Shown piece by piece: positions 18,190 through 27,849 of a stretch of DNA of 64,000 nt; the first letter of the stretch is position 1; each line of letters begins with the position of its first letter. The notes under the pieces are model-generated. The model was not told the DNA's origin and did no database searches. It saw only the letters and a program-made list of their open reading frames with translations. The DNA is from Pseudomonas sp. JM0905a (GTDB taxonomy: Bacteria > Pseudomonadota > Gammaproteobacteria > Pseudomonadales > Pseudomonadaceae), in the NCBI RefSeq assembly GCF_014700075.1, contig NZ_JACXBU010000005.1:434001-498000 (forward strand), given 5' to 3'. Both the position numbers and the translations under genes were made by a program.

Positions 18190-19845
18190 ATGTCCGAGTT
18201 CGATTACCTGATCGTCGGCGCCGGCTCGGCCGGCTGCGTGCTGGCCAACCGACTGGGCGCCGAGCCCGGCGTGAAGGTGCTGGTGCTGGAAGCCGGGCCG
18301 CTGGACCAGAGCTGGACCATCGACATGCCTTCGGCAGTGGGCATAGTCGTGGGCGGCAGCCGCTACAACTGGAGCTACAGCACCGAACCTGAACCCTGGC
18401 TGGACAACCGCCGCATCGGCACCCCGCGCGGGCGCACCCTGGGCGGCTCTTCGTCCATCAACGGCATGGTCTACGTCCGTGGCCATGCCCGCGACTACGA
18501 CAGCTGGGCCGAGCAGGGCTGCCACGGCTGGAGCTACCAGGAAGTGCTGCCCTACTTCATCCGCGCGGAGAACCACGAGCACGGCGCCGACGCCTACCAC
18601 GGCGATGCCGGGCACCTGCATGTGACGGCGGGCAATATCGATACGCCGCTTTGTTCCGCCTTCGTTCAAGCCGGCGTGGAAGCAGGCTATGGGCAGAGTC
18701 GCGACCTCAACGGCTACCGCCAGGAAGGCTTCGGTCCGGTGGATCGCACCACCCGCAACGGCAAGCGCTGGAGCACCGCCCGTGGCTACCTGGCTGAGGC
18801 GTTGCAGCGTGGCAATGTCACGGTGGCCACCGGTGCTTTGAGCCTGCGCATTCTCTTCGAGGGGCGCCGCGCCTGTGGCATCGAGTACGAGCAGAACGGC
18901 CAGGTGCAACAGGCCCGCGCCCGCCGCGAGGTGATCCTCGCCGCCGGGGCGATCAACTCGCCGCAACTGCTGTTGCTGTCGGGTGTCGGCCCGGCGGAGG
19001 AAATTCGTGCCCATGGCCTGCCGGTCGTGCATGACCTGCCTGGCGTCGGCCGGCGCCTCAACGATCATCCGGACACGGTGGTGCAGTACCTGTGCAAGCA
19101 ACCGGTGTCCATTTATCCCTGGACCCGCGCGCCGGGCAAATGGTGGATCGGCGCGCGCTGGTTCGTCAGCCACGACGGGCTGGCCGCCAGCAACCATTTC
19201 GAGGCCGGCGCCTTCATCCGCTCGCGGGCGGGCGTCGAGCACCCGGACCTGCAACTCACCTTCATGCCGCTGGCGGTAAAGCCGGGCAGCGTCGACCTCG
19301 TGCCATCGCACGCCTTCCAGATCCATATCGACCTGATGCGCCCCACCAGCCTCGGCAGTGTCACTCTGCGCGGTGCCGATCCACGCCTGTCGCCGCGCAT
19401 CCGGTTCAATTACCTGAAGACCGAGCAGGACCGCGCCGACATGCGTGCTGGTGCGCGGCTGGTGCGGGAAATCATCGAGCAGCCGGCCATGCGCGCGCTG
19501 AAAGGCAAGGAGCTGGTGCCGGGGCCGGAGAACCTCAGCGACCAGGCCCTGGATGCCTGGGCCCGGCGCGTGACCGAAACCGGCTACCACGCCAGCGGCA
19601 CCTGCAAGATGGGGCCGGCCAGCGACCCCGAGGCGGTGGTTGATCCAGAGCTGCGGGTGCACGGGCTGGAAGGCCTGCGGGTGGTGGATGCGTCCATCAT
19701 GCCGATCATCGTCAGTGGCAACACCAATGCGCCAACCGTGATGATCGCGGAGAAGGCCAGCGATATGATCCGGGGCCAGGCACCACTGCCTGCGGCTCGT
19801 GTTCCGGTGTGGACCCATCCGGACTGGCGTGGACAACAACGATAA
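18190..19845 (+). CDS. GMC oxidoreductase, choline dehydrogenase-like
   Basis: 551-residue FAD enzyme that oxidises an alcohol to an aldehyde. It has the N-terminal dinucleotide motif DYLIVGAGSAGCVLANRL (residues 5-22), the GMC signature GGSSSINGMVYVRGHARDYD, and the C-terminal catalytic segments TGYHASGTCKMG and NTNAPTVMIAEKASD. It is close in length and motif to BetA. GGAGGA precedes the ATG, and only 22 bp separate it from the Rieske gene. With the BetB-like gene at 22161 it could form an alcohol-to-acid pair. The true substrate is not determined. Confidence 0.88.
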   Translation: MSEFDYLIVGAGSAGCVLANRLGAEPGVKVLVLEAGPLDQSWTIDMPSAVGIVVGGSRYNWSYSTEPEPWLDNRRIGTPRGRTLGGSSSINGMVYVRGHARDYDSWAEQGCHGWSYQEVLPYFIRAENHEHGADAYHGDAGHLHVTAGNIDTPLCSAFVQAGVEAGYGQSRDLNGYRQEGFGPVDRTTRNGKRWSTARGYLAEALQRGNVTVATGALSLRILFEGRRACGIEYEQNGQVQQARARREVILAAGAINSPQLLLLSGVGPAEEIRAHGLPVVHDLPGVGRRLNDHPDTVVQYLCKQPVSIYPWTRAPGKWWIGARWFVSHDGLAASNHFEAGAFIRSRAGVEHPDLQLTFMPLAVKPGSVDLVPSHAFQIHIDLMRPTSLGSVTLRGADPRLSPRIRFNYLKTEQDRADMRAGARLVREIIEQPAMRALKGKELVPGPENLSDQALDAWARRVTETGYHASGTCKMGPASDPEAVVDPELRVHGLEGLRVVDASIMPIIVSGNTNAPTVMIAEKASDMIRGQAPLPAARVPVWTHPDWRGQQR

Positions 19846-19872
19846 CCAGAGCACTGACGAGAGGTGCCGAAC

Positions 19873-20904
19873 GTGGAAGGCCTGAACTCCCGGGAACGCC
19901 CGCTGGGCGGCGACAGCACGCTGCGCGTCGGCCTTTTGCTGCTGCCGTCATTCCCCAGCCTGGGCCTGGCGGCGGTGGCCGAGCCATTGGCCATCGCCAA
20001 CTGGCTGAGCCAGAAGCCGCTGTTCCAATGGACCCTGCTGTCGCTGGACGGCCAGCCGGTACAGGCCAGCAATGGCCTGTCCAGCCAGGTGGAAGCGGGA
20101 ATCAGCCCCGAGCAGGAGTTCGACCTCTGCTTCGTCATCGCCAGCTTCGATGTGCACCGGCACTGCCGCAACAACCTGCTGAAGAGCTGGCTGCGCAAGC
20201 AGGCCTTGTTCGGTGCCGTGCTGGTGGGGGTGGAAACCGGCACCGAACTGCTGGCCGCCGCGGGTGTGCTGGATGGCTATGACGCCGCGGTGCACTGGGA
20301 CAATCTGCCCGGCTTCCAGGAGAGTTATCCCAAGGTGCGCTCCCGCGCCCAGCTCTATTGCCTCGACCGCCAGCGCCTGACCTGTGCCGGCGCTGCCGCC
20401 ATCCTGGACATGATGCTCACCTGGCTGGGCAGCCGGATCGATGCTGACCTGGCGCGGGAGATCGGCATGCACCTGTTGGTGGGGCAGGTGCGCGCGCCGA
20501 CGGAGAGCCAGCTCGACGATGGCCAGAAGGGTGAACCGCTGCATGAGGGGAAGCTGCGTCGGGCTGTGCGCTTGATGGAGCAGACCCTGGAAGAACCCCT
20601 GGACTGCGAGGCCATCGCCAGCCGCGTCGGGCTGTCGCGCCGGCAACTGGAGCGCCAGTTCAAGCAGCACACCGGGCTGTCGCCGCTGAAGTACTACATC
20701 GCCCTGCGCCTGGCCCGCGCCCACAACCTGCTGCAACAGACCAACCTCAGCGTCGCACAGGTCGCCGCCAGTTCCGGCTTCGGCTCCCTGGAACACTTCT
20801 CCCGCGCCTACCGCGCCCGCTTCGGCTGCCCGCCCAGCGAAGACCGCAGCCAGACCTGGACCGCCCCGGTGATGCGCCAGCCGCTGACAAGGCAGGGGGC
20901 GTAG
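19873..20904 (+). CDS. GlxA-family AraC-type transcriptional regulator
   Basis: 343 residues. A DJ-1/PfpI-like sensor domain (about 15-180, with VLVGVETGTELLAAAGVLDG) is followed by an AraC double helix-turn-helix (about 240-330, with LDCEAIASRVGLSRRQLERQ and SVAQVAASSGFGSLEHFSRA). Proteins of this layout, such as GbdR and CdhR, sense betaine, carnitine and related compounds in Pseudomonas. The GTG at 19873 has GAGAGG eight bases upstream and is preferred to an in-frame GTG at 19864. It follows the GMC gene by 27 bp and probably activates this module. Confidence 0.87.
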   Translation: MEGLNSRERPLGGDSTLRVGLLLLPSFPSLGLAAVAEPLAIANWLSQKPLFQWTLLSLDGQPVQASNGLSSQVEAGISPEQEFDLCFVIASFDVHRHCRNNLLKSWLRKQALFGAVLVGVETGTELLAAAGVLDGYDAAVHWDNLPGFQESYPKVRSRAQLYCLDRQRLTCAGAAAILDMMLTWLGSRIDADLAREIGMHLLVGQVRAPTESQLDDGQKGEPLHEGKLRRAVRLMEQTLEEPLDCEAIASRVGLSRRQLERQFKQHTGLSPLKYYIALRLARAHNLLQQTNLSVAQVAASSGFGSLEHFSRAYRARFGCPPSEDRSQTWTAPVMRQPLTRQGA

Positions 20905-20930
20905 GCAAGGGCGGATCTGCGATCCGCTTT

Positions 20931-21213
20931 AGCGATTGAAATCGCCCCCACAGGTGGAACACCAAATCGGAAGTTCGCACGCACAGCCCCCTTTCCCTCT
21001 GGGAGAGGGTGGTGGGCCGGCTCGAATCTCCAATGGCACATCTACGAGATGCTTTCGCGACTAAAGTCGCCCCCACAGAACAAACGCCAGAACCGACGTT
21101 CGCACGGACAGCCCCCTCTCCCTTGGGGAGAGGGTTGGGGTGAGGGGAGGGGGCCCGTTCGGACTCCCAAGGGCAGCCCTGCGGCCTGCTTGGCGAATGA
21201 ATTCACCCCTACA
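20931..21213. repeat. Cluster of palindromic repeats, families A and B
   Basis: The 329-bp gap between convergent genes contains no gene and is almost wholly repeats. Family A-like units lie at 20931-20952, 21057-21077 and 21192-21213. Family B CCCTTTCCC/GGGAGAGGG-type hairpins lie at about 20988-21010 and 21112-21135. Confidence 0.8.
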
Positions 21214-21233
21214 GGATTGGCGTTGTCCCGCCT

Positions 21234-21965
21234 TCACGACCGGTACTCCACCTCTTCCCGATCGAGAATGCGCCGGAGCGCCGCGAAGTGCCTTTCGGCG
21301 AAGTCCGGATACTCCAGCCACTGCCGCGCCGTCTTGCGCGCCACCTCGTCGCTGGCGATGCGCAGCGGTCGGCCGGTGGCCAAGGCGGTGATGTAGGTCT
21401 CGCAGGCGCGCTCGAAGTAGTAGAGGTCATCGAAGGCCTGGGCCACGCTGGTGGCGGCGACCATCACGCCGTGGTTGCCCATCAGCAGCACCGGCTTGCC
21501 ATCCAGCAGGCGGCTGACCCGTTCCGCTTCATCACCCAGCCCCATGCCGTCGAAACCTTCGTCTATCGCCACCCGCTCGAAAAAGCGCATGCAGTTCTGC
21601 TCGATGGGCGGCAGGTTCGAGTCGGCCAGGCAGGCCAGCGCGGTGGCGTACTTCGAGTGGGTGTGCAGCACGCAGCGGGCCTGGGGATGGTTGCGGTGCA
21701 GGGCGCCGTGCAGGGCCCAGGCGGTGATGTCCGGGGCGTCGGGGCGGTCGAGGGTGCTCGGGTCATCGGCATCCACCAGGATCAGGTCGCTGGCGCGGAT
21801 TTCCGAGAAGTGCTTGCCGTAGGGGTTGATCAGGAACTGCCGGCCATCGGCGGATACCGCCAGGCTGAAGTGGTTGGCGATGGCCTCGTGCAGGCCCAGG
21901 CGGGCGGCCCAGCGGAAGGCGCAGGCGAGGTCGACCCGCGCCTGCCAGTGATCGAGTTTGTCCAT
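21234..21965 (-). CDS. Class II aldolase/adducin-family protein
   Basis: 243 residues of the zinc-dependent class II aldolase fold. The metal ligands are visible as HTHS (VLHTHSKYATALAC) and a later NHGVMVAA; the N-terminal phosphate/substrate loop is ANHFSLAV. Members cleave or isomerise sugar phosphates or act as decarboxylases and non-phosphorylated aldolases. The substrate here is unknown. It is divergent from the aldehyde dehydrogenase gene across a 195-bp promoter region, which suggests co-regulation with it. Confidence 0.83.
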   Translation of the reverse strand: MDKLDHWQARVDLACAFRWAARLGLHEAIANHFSLAVSADGRQFLINPYGKHFSEIRASDLILVDADDPSTLDRPDAPDITAWALHGALHRNHPQARCVLHTHSKYATALACLADSNLPPIEQNCMRFFERVAIDEGFDGMGLGDEAERVSRLLDGKPVLLMGNHGVMVAATSVAQAFDDLYYFERACETYITALATGRPLRIASDEVARKTARQWLEYPDFAERHFAALRRILDREEVEYRS

Positions 21966-22160
21966 GGGGACTCCATGCGGGGTGGGTTGCTGGATTCGAG
22001 TCTAGGGAGCCGAGGTCGGGCGACTTGATGTGGAGCGACCTTCCCTGGCGCGTTCGTTCAACCGACGCAATGCGCCACCGATTCGCCGCAATTCATCAAC
22101 CGCACACCAGTGGGCTGGCCGACAGTGACGCCACCTTCAATCCGAACCCAGGAGATGCCC

Positions 22161-23633
22161 ATGGCGACCCACCAACTCTTCATCGACGGCCAGTGGCGTG
22201 ACCCAGTCGAACCCCGGCTGCGGCCGGTTATCAACCCGGCCGATGAGGACGTGCTGGCGCAGGTGGCGGTCGCCGCTGCGGCGGATGCCGACCTGGCGAT
22301 TGATGCTGCGCGCCGCGCCTTCGACCAGGGTGACTGGCCCTGGCTGGGTGTCTGCGAGCGGGCCGCGATCCTGCGGCGCATCGCCGACGCCATCGAGGTC
22401 GATGGCGATCACCTGGCACGTCTGGAAACCCTCAACGCCGGCAAGACCTTCGGCGAAAGCCAGGGCGATGTGGCCAATGTGGTGGCGACCTTCCGCTTCT
22501 ATGCCGCCTTGCTGGAAGGTGAGGGTGGGACCGCCAACACTCACGCGCCGGCCCATGTCATCAGCCTCAACCAGCGCGAGCCGGTGGGCGTTTGCGCGCT
22601 GATCGCGCCCTGGAACTATCCGTTGCTGCAACTGGCCTGGAAGGTCGCGCCGGCGCTGGCGGCGGGCAACACCCTGGTGATCAAACCCAGCAGCCTGACG
22701 CCGCTGACGGCCCTGCGCCTGTGCGAGCTGATCGAGCAAGTGGGTTTGCCGGCAGGGGTGTTCAACCTGCTCACAGGACCAGGTGAGATCGGCGAGCGTC
22801 TGGCCGCCAGCCCGGATGTCGATCTGGTGTCCCTGACCGGAGGCGCAACGGCGGGCGGCAAGGTGATGCGCGCGGCCAGTGGCAACTTCAAGCGAGTGGC
22901 GCTGGAGCTGGGGGGCAAGAATCCCAACATCGTTTTTGCCGACGCCGATTTCGAGGTGGCACTGGATCAGGCGCTCAACGCCGTTTACTTCAATGCCGGC
23001 CAGGTCTGCTCGGCGGGCTCGCGGTTGCTGGTGGAGGCGGACATCCATGACGATTTCGTCCAGGCGCTGGCCGAGCGGGTGCGGCGCATTCGCTTGGGTG
23101 CCGGTTTGGCCGACGGCACGCAGATGGGGCCGGTGATCTCCGCCGGTCAGCGCGATCAGGTGCTGGGCATGGTGAGCGGTGCGCTGGAGGAAGGCGCCCA
23201 GATCCTGGCCGGTGGGCGGATTCCCCAGGGCGAGGGATTCGAGCGGGGCTTCTGGCTGGAGCCGACCCTGCTGGGCAACGTGCGTGCATCCATGCGCATC
23301 GCCCGCGAAGAAATCTTTGGTCCGGTAATTACGGTGGAGCGCTTCGAGGGCGAAGCCGAGGCGCTGCAACTGGCCAACGACACGCCCTTCGGCCTGGCTG
23401 CCGGTGTCTGGACCCGCGATCTCGCCAAGGCCCATCGTGTGGCTCGCCGGCTCCGGGCCGGCACGGTGTGGATCAACGATTACAACGCAGCTTTTCCCCA
23501 GGCACCCTGGGGCGGCTACAAGTCCAGCGGGATCGGTCGCGAGCTGTCGCGGGCCGGACTGGATGAGTTCAGTGAGTTCAAGCACCTCTACCTGAACACC
23601 AGCCCGGCCGCCCTGAACTGGTTCGGCGTATGA
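22161..23633 (+). CDS. Aldehyde dehydrogenase, betaine aldehyde dehydrogenase-like
   Basis: 490-residue NAD(P)-dependent aldehyde dehydrogenase, the same length as BetB. Catalytic Glu249 lies in ALELGGKNPN and the nucleophile Cys283 in NAGQVCSAGSR. The cofactor segment PWNYPLLQLAWKVAPALAAG is intact, and the C-terminal KSSGIGRELSRAGLDEF is betaine-aldehyde type. AGGAG lies six bases before the ATG at 22161, which rules out the in-frame starts at 22110 and 22155. With the GMC oxidase it may convert an amino alcohol to the acid. Confidence 0.88.
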   Translation: MATHQLFIDGQWRDPVEPRLRPVINPADEDVLAQVAVAAAADADLAIDAARRAFDQGDWPWLGVCERAAILRRIADAIEVDGDHLARLETLNAGKTFGESQGDVANVVATFRFYAALLEGEGGTANTHAPAHVISLNQREPVGVCALIAPWNYPLLQLAWKVAPALAAGNTLVIKPSSLTPLTALRLCELIEQVGLPAGVFNLLTGPGEIGERLAASPDVDLVSLTGGATAGGKVMRAASGNFKRVALELGGKNPNIVFADADFEVALDQALNAVYFNAGQVCSAGSRLLVEADIHDDFVQALAERVRRIRLGAGLADGTQMGPVISAGQRDQVLGMVSGALEEGAQILAGGRIPQGEGFERGFWLEPTLLGNVRASMRIAREEIFGPVITVERFEGEAEALQLANDTPFGLAAGVWTRDLAKAHRVARRLRAGTVWINDYNAAFPQAPWGGYKSSGIGRELSRAGLDEFSEFKHLYLNTSPAALNWFGV

Positions 23634-23636
23634 GCC

Positions 23637-24908
23637 TCAGCCGGTCAGCGCCGCCCGCCGTCCACGTTCCAGGCGCACGCTGGCGAGCAGCAGCAGGCCG
23701 ATCACGAAATAGCTGCCGGTGATCAGCATGGCCTGGCGGTGGTCGCCGCCGGACAGCCAACTGGCCAGGCCGTAGGTCATGGGGCCGAGGATGGCGGAGA
23801 GCTTCACCGCCTGGCCCCAGAGGCCGAAGAACTCCGCCAACCGCGTGGGCGGGGCGAGCAGGCCGACGATGGCGCGCCCCGCCGACTGGCTGGCGCCCAT
23901 GCACAGGCCTGCGATGTTGGCGGCGGCCCAGAACAGCGCCGGGCCGCTGGCCAGCCAGATCATCCCCACCATGGCCAGCCAGCCCAGCAGGGTCAGCGCC
24001 AGGGTTGGGCGGTGGCCGATGCGGTCCTGCAGCCAGCCGAACAGCACTGCGCCGACGGAGGCGGTGATGTTGACGATGAAGATCAGCATCAGCGTGTCCT
24101 GGGTGGTGAAGCCCATCACCTGGTCGGCGTAGATGGCCGCCAGGCTGATCACTGCGGCAATGCCGGCCTGGTAGCAGACGGTGCAGGCGAGGAAGCGCAT
24201 CAGGTCGCGGTAGCGCCCGGCTTCGCGCATGGTCCGGGCGAAGCGCGCCCAGGCGCCGCCCGCCACGGCCGGTTGCGGCTGGCTGCGCTCCTTCAGGTAG
24301 AGGAAGGTCGGGGTACTGGCGAGGGCGAAGAGCAGGGCGGTGATGACCACGCAGACCGGCACGAACTGCGCGGCTGTCTGGCCCTGCCCCTGGGCCCAGC
24401 TGACATAGCCCAGGCAGGCACCGAGGCTGACCAGACCGCCGATGTAGCCCAGTCCCCAGCCCCAACCGGACACCCGGCCCAGTGCGTCATCGCGGGCGAG
24501 TTCGGGAAGGAAGGCGGCGATCAGGTTTTCCCCGGTACCGAAGCAGAAGTTCGACAGCACCACGAAGAGCACCGCCAGTGCCATGGCGCCCGGTCCGGCC
24601 AGGGCCAGCGCGGCGGTGAAGATCACGCAACCGAGGGTGCTGAACAGCAACAGGCGTTTCTTGCGTGCGGTGGCGTCGGCATAGGCGCCGATCAGTGGCG
24701 CGGTGAGGATCACCAGGGCGTAGGAGAGGGCGAGGGTACTGGTCCAGGCCAGGGTGCCCCAGGATTTCCCTTCGGCCACCACGGCGACGAAGTAGGCGTT
24801 GAAGACGGCGGTGATGATCACCGTGGTGTAGCCGGAGTTGGCGAAGTCGAACATCGCCCAGGCCCAGATTTCCCGGCGCGTCACGCCGGAGGCAAGGCTG
24901 GATCGCAT
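23637..24908 (-). CDS. MFS transporter, UMF1/Atg22-like
   Basis: 423-residue major-facilitator protein with about twelve membrane helices. The N-terminal segment WAWAMFDFANSGYTTVIITAVFNAYF is diagnostic of the UMF1 (Atg22-like) group, and GRVSGWGWGLGYIGGLVSL lies in the first half. Some relatives move amino acids or organic solutes, but the cargo here is unknown. It converges with the aldehyde dehydrogenase, three bases apart, and is the only carrier near the Rieske/GMC module, so it may serve that pathway. Confidence 0.85.
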   Translation of the reverse strand: MRSSLASGVTRREIWAWAMFDFANSGYTTVIITAVFNAYFVAVVAEGKSWGTLAWTSTLALSYALVILTAPLIGAYADATARKKRLLLFSTLGCVIFTAALALAGPGAMALAVLFVVLSNFCFGTGENLIAAFLPELARDDALGRVSGWGWGLGYIGGLVSLGACLGYVSWAQGQGQTAAQFVPVCVVITALLFALASTPTFLYLKERSQPQPAVAGGAWARFARTMREAGRYRDLMRFLACTVCYQAGIAAVISLAAIYADQVMGFTTQDTLMLIFIVNITASVGAVLFGWLQDRIGHRPTLALTLLGWLAMVGMIWLASGPALFWAAANIAGLCMGASQSAGRAIVGLLAPPTRLAEFFGLWGQAVKLSAILGPMTYGLASWLSGGDHRQAMLITGSYFVIGLLLLASVRLERGRRAALTG

Positions 24909-25051
24909 GGCGCTTTATTCCCCCTGTCGAGCGTCCCGGAGAGAGTAGCCCCGAGCGGGCCATCTCGCGACCGGAGTGCCTCGTGTCACGTCCTGGGGTG
25001 AATGATGGGGGCCACCATTTGGGGGCCCGGAATAGCGCCGATGGCTTTTCC

Positions 25052-25146
25052 TGTAGGGGCGAATTCATTCGCCAGGCAGGCCAACGGCCTGCCCAATGGG
25101 GTCAGGGGCAACTGCGTTGCCCTTGGCGAATGAATTCGCCCCTACA
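25052..25146. repeat. Inverted pair of family A repeats
   Basis: Two 22-bp units face each other (25052-25073 and 25125-25146, exact reverse complements), enclosing short palindromes such as GGCAACTGCGTTGCC. Together they can form one large hairpin between the MFS and ppnN genes, like a bacterial interspersed mosaic element. Confidence 0.85.
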
Positions 25147-25151
25147 AGAGC

Positions 25152-26549
25152 TCAGCCGGCCAGTTGGGCCGCCTCGCTCTGCACCACCCGATAGCAGGGC
25201 TCATAGGCCGCGCCGCCCGGCAGTTTCATCCGGTGCTGGCGGACGAAGGCCTTGAGCAGCTCGTCCAGCGGTTTCATCACCGCCGCGTCGCCGTGGATCT
25301 CGTAGGGGCCGTGCTGCTCGATCAGGCGAATGCCCTTGTCCTTCACGTTGCCGGCCACGATGCCGGAGAACGCCCGGCGCAGGTTGGCGGCCAGTTGGTG
25401 TGGCGGCAGGTCGCGGCGCAATTCGAGGCTGGCCATGTTCTCGTGGGAAGGCTCGAACGGGTGCTGGAAGCTCTCGTCGATCTTCAGCAGCCAGTTGAAG
25501 TGGAAGGCATCGGCGCGTTCGCGGCGGAACTGCTTCACCGCTTTCAGGCCCTGGGCCATTTCGATGGCCACGGCGGCCGGGTCGTCGATGATGATCTTGT
25601 AGCGGCCCTGTGCGGCTTCGCCCAGGGTTGCGCCAACGAAGGCGTGCAATTGCTCCAGATAAGCCGCTGCGCTCTTCGGCCCGGTGAGCACCAGGGGGAA
25701 GGGCAGGTCCTGGTTGTCCGGGTGCATCAGGATGCCCAGCAGGTAGAGGAATTCCTCCGCCGTACCGGCGCCGCCCGGGAAGATGATGATGCCGTGGCCC
25801 ACGCGAACGAAGGCTTCCAGGCGCTTCTCGATGTCCGGGAGGATCACCAGTTCGTTGACGATGGGGTTGGGGGCTTCGGCGGCGATGATGCCCGGCTCGG
25901 TCAGGCCCAGGTAGCGACCGCCGTGGGTGCGCTGCTTGGCGTGGCCGATGGTGGCGCCCTTCATCGGGCCCTTCATCACGCCCGGCCCGCAACCGGTGCA
26001 GACGTCCAGGCTGCGCAGGCCCAGCTCGTGGCCGACCTTCTTGGTGTACTTGTATTCATCGGTGCTGATGGAGTGGCCGCCCCAGCACACGACGATCTTC
26101 GGCTCGACGCCGGCGCGCAGGGTGCGGGCGTTGCGCAGCAGTTGGAAAACGTAGTCGGTGATGCCTTCGGAGCTGTCCAGGTCGAAGCGGCGGCTTTTGA
26201 GTTCGTTCTCGGTGTGGACGATGTCGCGCAGGGCGCTGAACAGCATCTCGCGGGTACCGGCGATCATCTCGCCGTCGACGAAGGCGTCGGCCGGGGCGTT
26301 GATCAGTTCCAGGCGTACGCCACGGTCCTGCTGGTGGATGCGAACTTCGAAGTCCTTGTAGGCGTCGAGGATGGTCTTGGCGTTGTCGCTATGCGCGCCG
26401 GTGTTGAGGATGGCCAGGGCGCACTGGCGGAAGAGCTGGTACATGCGGCCGGAACCGGCTTCGCTGAGCTGCTGCACTTCGAATTGAGAGAGGGTGTCGA
26501 GGGCGCCCTTGGGGCTGACCTGGGCATTGATGACTTGTCTTCTGTGCAT
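25152..26549 (-). CDS. ppnN: Nucleotide 5'-monophosphate nucleosidase PpnN
   Basis: 465 residues, slightly longer than the E. coli enzyme. PpnN hydrolyses purine and pyrimidine nucleoside monophosphates to base and ribose 5-phosphate and is stimulated by (p)ppGpp. The central LOG domain has the PGGAGTAEE motif. VVCWGGHSIS, TGCGPGVMKGPMKGA and the C-terminal segment FSGIVAGNVKDKGIR match the family closely. AAGGAAA precedes the ATG at 26549. It is a single gene bordered by repeats. Confidence 0.93.
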   Translation of the reverse strand: MHRRQVINAQVSPKGALDTLSQFEVQQLSEAGSGRMYQLFRQCALAILNTGAHSDNAKTILDAYKDFEVRIHQQDRGVRLELINAPADAFVDGEMIAGTREMLFSALRDIVHTENELKSRRFDLDSSEGITDYVFQLLRNARTLRAGVEPKIVVCWGGHSISTDEYKYTKKVGHELGLRSLDVCTGCGPGVMKGPMKGATIGHAKQRTHGGRYLGLTEPGIIAAEAPNPIVNELVILPDIEKRLEAFVRVGHGIIIFPGGAGTAEEFLYLLGILMHPDNQDLPFPLVLTGPKSAAAYLEQLHAFVGATLGEAAQGRYKIIIDDPAAVAIEMAQGLKAVKQFRRERADAFHFNWLLKIDESFQHPFEPSHENMASLELRRDLPPHQLAANLRRAFSGIVAGNVKDKGIRLIEQHGPYEIHGDAAVMKPLDELLKAFVRQHRMKLPGGAAYEPCYRVVQSEAAQLAG

Positions 26550-26769
26550 TCGGAATTTCCTTGCAACGATGCCGGAGGGCCGGTCGACCCAACGCGGCGG
26601 AATGCTGGGCGCCGATTTCCATGGCGCATGGTTGAGGCGGTGTTTCTTATCTGGGCACTACTAAGTTACGGATTTATGGCGGGAAAGTTTTGGCGGTCAT
26701 GGATCAGCGTAATAGCGAGATTACTCCCTGTCTGACAAGGACTTTCTTGGGGATGTTCAAGACGGGGAC

Positions 26770-26795
26770 GGTGGGCGGTTTGAACGCCGCCCACC
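26770..26795. terminator. Hairpin downstream of the methyltransferase gene
   Basis: Nine-base perfect stem GGTGGGCGG/CCGCCCACC with an 8-base loop, 8 bp after the minus-strand stop at 26803. Only a weak T-rich stretch follows on that strand, so termination is likely but not strong. Confidence 0.5.
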
Positions 26796-26802
26796 GGTTG
26801 CT

Positions 26803-27849
26803 TCATTTGCGTGCTTCGAGGATCAGGTTGAACGGCGTTTCCGTGGCTCGGCGGAAGCTCGTGAAGCCGGCCTCTTCGAACACCTTGCGCAGGCGTGCTT
26901 CGCCGGCCTGGGCGCCGAGGCCGAGCCCGACTTCCTGGGACAGGGAATTGGGTGTGCAGATGAAGGTTGACGCCGAGTAGAACAGGCGCCCCACCGGCGT
27001 CATGTTGTCATCGAGATGATCGTGGGCGAAGGGTTCGACCAGGAGCACGGTGCCGTCGGGCTTCAACGTCTGGTAGGCATGCCGGGCAGCGCCTACCGGG
27101 TCGCCCATGTCGTGCAGGCAGTCGAAGTAGCAGATCAGGTCGAACCCGTCGCCGGGGTAGTCCTTGGCGCTGGCCTGGACGAAGGTCACGCGGTCCGCCA
27201 CGCCGCCATCCTGGGCACGCCGGTTGGCGGTCTCGATGGACGGGCCGTGGTAGTCGAAGCCGATGAAGTGCGAGGTGGGAAAGGCCTGGGCCAGGATCAC
27301 GGTGGATGCGCCGTGGCCACAACCGACGTCGGCGACCTTGGCGCCGGCCTTGAGCTTGTCCACCACGCCATCCAGCGCCGGCAGCCACTCGGCCACCAGG
27401 TGTGCGCGGTAGCCGGGGCGGAAGAAACGCTCGGTACCGCTGAACATGCACGGGTGGTGATCGCCCCAGGCCAGGGCGCCATCGCCGCGCATGGCTTTCA
27501 CCAGCTTGTCCTTGTCGTGGAATAGCGCCGCGATGACCGAAGCACCGCCGGCCACGTACACCGGCGAGTCTTCCACGGCCAGGGCGAGCGCCTGTTCTTC
27601 CGGCAGGCGGAAGCGCCCGTTGTCGTGTTCCATGTAGCCGGAAGCGGCGTGGGCGCTCAGCCATTCGCGCAGCAGGCGCGCGTTGCAACCGGTGCGGCTG
27701 GCCAGCTCGTCCGGGCTTACCGGCTGGCTGTCGGCCATGGCGCGATACAGGCCGAGTTCGTCGCCGACGATGATATTGGCGAGCATCGCTGCGCCGCCCA
27801 TATCGGAGACCAGCTTGCCCATGAACTCGTTGAGCCTGGATTCGTCCAT
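26803..27849 (-). CDS. SAM-dependent methyltransferase with winged-helix N-domain
   Basis: 348 residues. The N-terminal winged-helix dimerisation domain (about 1-95, with SPDELASRTGCNARLLREWL) is joined to a class I methyltransferase core with the SAM motif VADVGCGHGAST near residue 175 and the acidic FIGFDYHGPSI. This layout is shared with the Rv2258c group and some O-methyltransferases; the acceptor is not known. The ATG at 27849 has GGAGGA upstream; the longer frame to 27972 has low-complexity, unlikely coding sequence. Confidence 0.83.
   Translation of the reverse strand: MDESRLNEFMGKLVSDMGGAAMLANIIVGDELGLYRAMADSQPVSPDELASRTGCNARLLREWLSAHAASGYMEHDNGRFRLPEEQALALAVEDSPVYVAGGASVIAALFHDKDKLVKAMRGDGALAWGDHHPCMFSGTERFFRPGYRAHLVAEWLPALDGVVDKLKAGAKVADVGCGHGASTVILAQAFPTSHFIGFDYHGPSIETANRRAQDGGVADRVTFVQASAKDYPGDGFDLICYFDCLHDMGDPVGAARHAYQTLKPDGTVLLVEPFAHDHLDDNMTPVGRLFYSASTFICTPNSLSQEVGLGLGAQAGEARLRKVFEEAGFTSFRRATETPFNLILEARK

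Noticed and set aside
18022-19854. 610-residue open frame antisense to the GMC oxidoreductase
   Set aside because: Shadow of a conserved gene; composition is non-protein-like.
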